The notes under the pieces: generated by a model
What the model saw: only the letters and a program-made list of their open reading frames with translations
The model's database searches: none
Told to the model about the DNA's origin: nothing
From: Oceanirhabdus seepicola
GTDB lineage: Bacteria > Bacillota > Clostridia > Clostridiales > Clostridiaceae
Direction of reading: 5' to 3'
Length of the DNA stretch: 64,000 bases
Assembly (NCBI RefSeq): GCF_023684385.1
Contig: NZ_JAGSOJ010000004.1
Span: 434,001-498,000, forward strand
Part shown: positions 60,917 through 64,000 of the stretch, in pieces
Position numbering within the stretch: the first letter of the stretch is position 1
How the letters are laid out: each line of letters opens with the position of its first letter
Translations under genes and position numbers: made by a program

Positions 60917-62040
60917 AGTACCACTCCTCCTAGTAGATTAATAATACATCCTAGAATGAATACTACTGAGAAAATAACAAATATTAATTTAGCTATAAAT
61001 TTACCCTTGAAAGAGCTACTCAACATTAAAGTGTTCTTTAAATCTATCATAGGTCCTAATATCATAAACCCTAAAACTGAACCTGATGTAAAAGTACTTG
61101 CAAAAGTTTTTGCTATGAAGGCATCAGCTTCTGAACATAATGATAACACAAAAGCCAGTATAAGCATTATAGATATAGATATAACAGAATTTCCACCTAC
61201 TATACTTAATACATCTCTCGATATAATCACTTGGAATATAGCCGATAATAGAGCTCCTATAGTGAAATATTTTCCTATGGTCTTTAACTCCTCATTTGTA
61301 TGATGGATTATTTCCAAAAGCATGTCTTTTATAAACGCTTGTCTGTTTTTTTGTGAGTAAATTTTATTATTTTTTTCTGATTCTTCATTGCAATGACCAC
61401 ATCCACAATCATGAGAATGTGTAAATACAATTTTCTTCTTTTTCATCACATTACCCTTTGTGATTTTTTTCTGTTTTAATGGTTTTTTATCACCAAGAAT
61501 AAGTATGATAATACCTATAATACATGCACATAAATACCCAAGTCCACTTCTCAAAATCGCAGTACTTATATTTGAAAATGCATAATATGTTGATACCATA
61601 ACAATAGGATTGACAATTGGTACCGAAATCATAAAAGTTATTGCAATATGTATTGGTAACCCCTTTTTTATCAACCTTCTAACTATTGGAACTATAGCAC
61701 ACTCGCATACCGGAAATATTATACCAAGCAAACTAGCTACCATTATCCCAAGAATATTCTTTTGTGGAAGTATACGTTTTATTGTCTTTTCTGATACAAA
61801 TAAATGTATCAATGATGATATAAATGAACCTAATAATATAAATGGAAAACCCTCCATTATAATACTCATAAATATCATTATAAATGAATTAATTGCCCCA
61901 TTATCAAAATAGATAAACTTAAAAATATCTTTTCCGTTAATTATGATAATTCCTACCTCTATCACAAAATATATGATCATAATAACAAGAAAAATTGATA
62001 ATCCCTTAATTACTTTATCCCAAAAATTTTTCTGGTCCAA
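60913..62040 (-). CDS. DUF318 permease (YcgR-like)
   Basis: 375 residues, TTG start with GGGGG 6 bases upstream. About eight membrane helices in two related halves: GSFISSLIHLFVSEKTIKRI, then GIIFPVCECAIVPIVRRLIK, and in the second half LCSEADAFIAKTFAST. A metal-binding cytoplasmic loop THSHDCGCGHCNEES lies between the halves. With the downstream YcgQ-like protein it probably forms a metal transporter or allocation system; the adjacent ZnuBC genes suggest zinc. Confidence 0.82.
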   Translation of the reverse strand: MDQKNFWDKVIKGLSIFLVIMIIYFVIEVGIIIINGKDIFKFIYFDNGAINSFIMIFMSIIMEGFPFILLGSFISSLIHLFVSEKTIKRILPQKNILGIMVASLLGIIFPVCECAIVPIVRRLIKKGLPIHIAITFMISVPIVNPIVMVSTYYAFSNISTAILRSGLGYLCACIIGIIILILGDKKPLKQKKITKGNVMKKKKIVFTHSHDCGCGHCNEESEKNNKIYSQKNRQAFIKDMLLEIIHHTNEELKTIGKYFTIGALLSAIFQVIISRDVLSIVGGNSVISISIMLILAFVLSLCSEADAFIAKTFASTFTSGSVLGFMILGPMIDLKNTLMLSSSFKGKFIAKLIFVIFSVVFILGCIINLLGGVVL

Positions 62041-62078
62041 ACAATTCCCCCTTAATAATTGTTATGGTGGCAGAAAAA

Positions 62079-62909
62079 CTATTCCATATTACATGTTTTT
62101 TTCTTCTTTACTCTACCATTAATAAGAGCTGAAATAACATAACATGCCGTTGATACAATAATTATTGTAGCTCCTGATTGTATATCAAAATTATATGACA
62201 TGATTAATCCAGCAAAGCACATAATAGCACCTATTATTATTGAAAGTATCATAATCTTTTTCAGATCATTTGAGTATAATTTTGCTATAGATGTTGGAAT
62301 AGTCAGTAATGCGATAACTAGTATGATACCTACTACCCTTATCAAAACCACTATACTAAATGATATTAATATAAATAAAAAATATTCTAAAATAGTTGTA
62401 TTTATACCTACAGCTTTGCTATATTCCTCATCAAAAAGATATGCTTTCCAATAATTAAAGATACTAAAAAATGAAATAACTATAATAATATCAAGAATTG
62501 CCATTAGAATTATATCAAGATTTGAAACTCTTAAAATATCTCCAAAAAGATACGATGTCAATGATGGTGGATACCCAGGTGTCAAAGATATAAAGAGAAT
62601 TCCCAAAGCCATACCAAGAGACCAAAACATCCCTATTATAGCATCTGACTTTCCCTTACCATTTCTTTTAATATAAACTATACCCATTGAAGATAAGATT
62701 GCAAATAATAGGCCTCCAAAAATAGGCTCAAAGTTCAAATAATATCCTAAACCTATTCCTCCAAAAGAAGTATGTGCTATACCACCACTCATCATTACTA
62801 ATCTCTTTTCTACAATAATTGTTCCAATGATACCACAAACTACACTAGATAGTAATGCAGCAATAAAAGCATTCCTCAAAAATGCATAATTAAAAATAGC
62901 CTCTAACAT
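62079..62909 (-). CDS. znuB: Metal ABC transporter permease (ZnuB-like)
   Basis: 276 residues with about eight membrane helices and the ABC-3 family pattern: FIAALLSSVVCGIIGTIIVE, MMSGGIAHTSFGGIGLGYYL and PTSIAKLYSNDLKKIM. Such permeases import Zn or Mn. It is separated from the ATPase gene by a 360-bp insertion of repeat DNA. The zinc assignment is favoured by the YcgR/YcgQ pair downstream; manganese cannot be excluded. AGGAGGG before the ATG. Confidence 0.82.
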   Translation of the reverse strand: MLEAIFNYAFLRNAFIAALLSSVVCGIIGTIIVEKRLVMMSGGIAHTSFGGIGLGYYLNFEPIFGGLLFAILSSMGIVYIKRNGKGKSDAIIGMFWSLGMALGILFISLTPGYPPSLTSYLFGDILRVSNLDIILMAILDIIIVISFFSIFNYWKAYLFDEEYSKAVGINTTILEYFLFILISFSIVVLIRVVGIILVIALLTIPTSIAKLYSNDLKKIMILSIIIGAIMCFAGLIMSYNFDIQSGATIIIVSTACYVISALINGRVKKKKTCNME

Positions 62910-62950
62910 AAAACCCTCCTAACTTCTTTTGCTACTTTAGAATTTCAGGT

Positions 62951-62991
62951 GTTGAAAAAGTTCAAGATCAAGGAACAAGGTGAACGAGCAG
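62951..62991. repeat. Truncated copy of the 19049-19162 element
   Basis: GTTGAAAAAGTTCAAGATCA and AGGAACAAGGTGAACGAGCA match the left part of the MITE-like element near 19 kb with few differences. The right half is missing; the multi-hairpin repeat begins a few bases on. Confidence 0.65.
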
Positions 62992-63004
62992 TTCAAAAAA
63001 ACTT

Positions 63005-63254
63005 AATGTAGAATGTATAATGGATAATGTATAATGATGGATGTTTCTGAATACTCAGAAACTACATTTTATCGCTCTTTAGGACAAGGGGTTTTTACTC
63101 ATTTTATCCTAGGATAAAATATCGTAATTTTAATACAATGTTTCATTTAAATGAAACGAGTAAAACCCTATTGTTCAAGGAACAATAAGATTAAAATTTC
63201 TCGGAGAGAAATATCACTCATTATCCATTATACATTATCAATTATCCATTATGC
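63005..63254. repeat. Multi-hairpin repeat element, complete copy 2
   Basis: Same order of ends and hairpins as 57427-57682, with changed loops and some compensating stem changes (ATTTCTC/GAGAAAT here, ATTTCAG/CTGAAAT there; ATTTTATCC/GGATAAAAT versus ATTTTATC/GATAAAAT). It lies between the ATPase and permease genes of a metal transporter. Confidence 0.75.
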
Positions 63255-63269
63255 TTTTCAAACTCCCCC

Positions 63270-63953
63270 TTAGCTGGCATAGCTGTCGAATACCTGTCCT
63301 ATCCCTTCATCATCAGGTTCACCATAATATACTATCTCTCTATCAATTATTAAAGCCTTATCTATATATTTACACACCATGTTAAGATTATGACTAACAA
63401 GTATAATAGCCATATTGGAGTTTAATTCTTTTAATAATTCAAATATCTCCGTCTTAGCATCTGTATCAAGGCTAGCTGTTGGTTCATCTAGTAGTATTAC
63501 ATGAGGATCACTCACAAGTGCTCTTGCAATTAACACCTTTTGTAGTTGCCCTCCTGATAACTCCCCTATTTGTCTATCCTTCAAATCTATTATTCCTAAT
63601 TTTTTCATCACACTATAAGCTTTATCATTCTCTTTCCTAGAATATCCTCTCAAAAATCTAATCCTTTTCTCTAAGAATCCCATCATAACAACATCTATAA
63701 CTTTAATAGGAAAACTTTTATCAAAGGATACAGATTGTGATACATAGGATATATTGGTTTTTTCAGAAATCCGTACTTCTCCATTTTGTGGTTTAAGTAT
63801 TCCAAGTATAACTTTGAATAACGAGCTCTTTCCAGCTCCATTTGGTCCTAAAACTCCTATAAACTCTTTTTTATCAACACTAAAGCTGATATTTTTCAAC
63901 GCTATATTATTATCATATTTTAAAGTTACATTTCTAACATCAATCAATTTCAC
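63270..63953 (-). CDS. znuC: Metal ABC transporter ATPase (ZnuC-like)
   Basis: 227 residues, GTG start with GAGGTG upstream. Walker A GPNGAGKSSLF (about 35-45), Q-loop ISYVSQSVSF, signature LSGGQLQK (about 133-140), Walker B VILLDEPTASLD and switch His LVSHNLNM. It powers uptake through the ZnuB-like permease. It starts 9 bp after the stop of a gene cut by the window end, likely the binding-protein gene. Confidence 0.85.
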   Translation of the reverse strand: MKLIDVRNVTLKYDNNIALKNISFSVDKKEFIGVLGPNGAGKSSLFKVILGILKPQNGEVRISEKTNISYVSQSVSFDKSFPIKVIDVVMMGFLEKRIRFLRGYSRKENDKAYSVMKKLGIIDLKDRQIGELSGGQLQKVLIARALVSDPHVILLDEPTASLDTDAKTEIFELLKELNSNMAIILVSHNLNMVCKYIDKALIIDREIVYYGEPDDEGIGQVFDSYAS

Positions 63954-63962
63954 TTCACACCT

Positions 63963-64000
63963 CTATCTTATTCCATACTTTAAAGCCTCAATTACTTTTT
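63963..64000 (-). CDS. C-terminal end of an upstream gene, probably the metal-binding lipoprotein
   Basis: The last 11 codons before TAG (63963-63965) read KVIEALKYGIR on the minus strand; the rest lies outside the window. Position directly before znuC and the helical ending are compatible with a ZnuA-type solute-binding protein, but this is inference from gene order only. Confidence 0.4.
   Translation of the reverse strand, partial: KVIEALKYGIR

Overview
The window looks like chromosomal DNA of a Gram-positive, AT-rich anaerobe of the Clostridium group. The evidence is the strong AT bias, Shine-Dalgarno sites of the GGAGG/GGGGG type, many GTG and TTG starts, a tyrosine T-box leader, purine and cobalamin riboswitches, a flavodiiron/rubredoxin/NADH-rubredoxin reductase fusion, and iron-dependent alcohol dehydrogenase. 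Nearly all genes are on the minus strand. No rRNA, tRNA, phage module, CRISPR array or intact transposase was seen.

Layout. 1-13 kb: a cut-off gene, a MerR regulator with a textbook 19-bp-spacer operator/promoter, a CD3324-type protein, an ECF sigma/anti-sigma-like pair, a Trm112-like methyltransferase, an HD hydrolase behind a purine riboswitch, an atypical carbamoyltransferase, two GNATs, an ArsR-type regulator, a PucR regulator, and a cluster of two methyltransferases and a radical SAM protein. 13-17 kb: a cobalamin-riboswitch-controlled corrinoid ABC importer with a CGGC-domain protein. 17-25 kb: a split permease fused to a ferredoxin domain, a Crp/Fnr regulator with a cupin gene, small membrane proteins, a 2'-5' RNA ligase-like protein and an esterase.

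Roughly 25-41 kb is an accessory island of short, mostly monocistronic genes: about nine GNAT acetyltransferases, five SAM methyltransferases, two S66 (MccF/LdcA-like) peptidases, Nudix, HD, Nif3, M29 aminopeptidase and 2'-5' ligase-like proteins. Several share the same RBS-bearing linker and joint sequences, as if cassettes had been shuffled by recombination. Two of its genes share a leader with a tiny conserved reading frame (MRVWY or MRVWYL) inside a hairpin that reaches the main gene's ribosome site in one case. Another GNAT has a structured leader ending in a terminator. These suggest inducible attenuation of resistance-like genes.

41-64 kb: tyrS with its T-box, a secreted C39-like peptidase, a 1790-residue pseudokinase/ATPase/TPR/GGDEF/GAF protein, a TPR protein, the flavodiiron fusion, a lipoprotein with a P-loop PEPCK-like protein, an iron alcohol dehydrogenase, a secreted Spondin_N protein, and a metal (probably zinc) cluster with a YcgR/YcgQ-like pair and ZnuB/ZnuC. 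Small non-coding repeats, including a multi-hairpin family whose stems co-vary between copies, sit at several gene boundaries.
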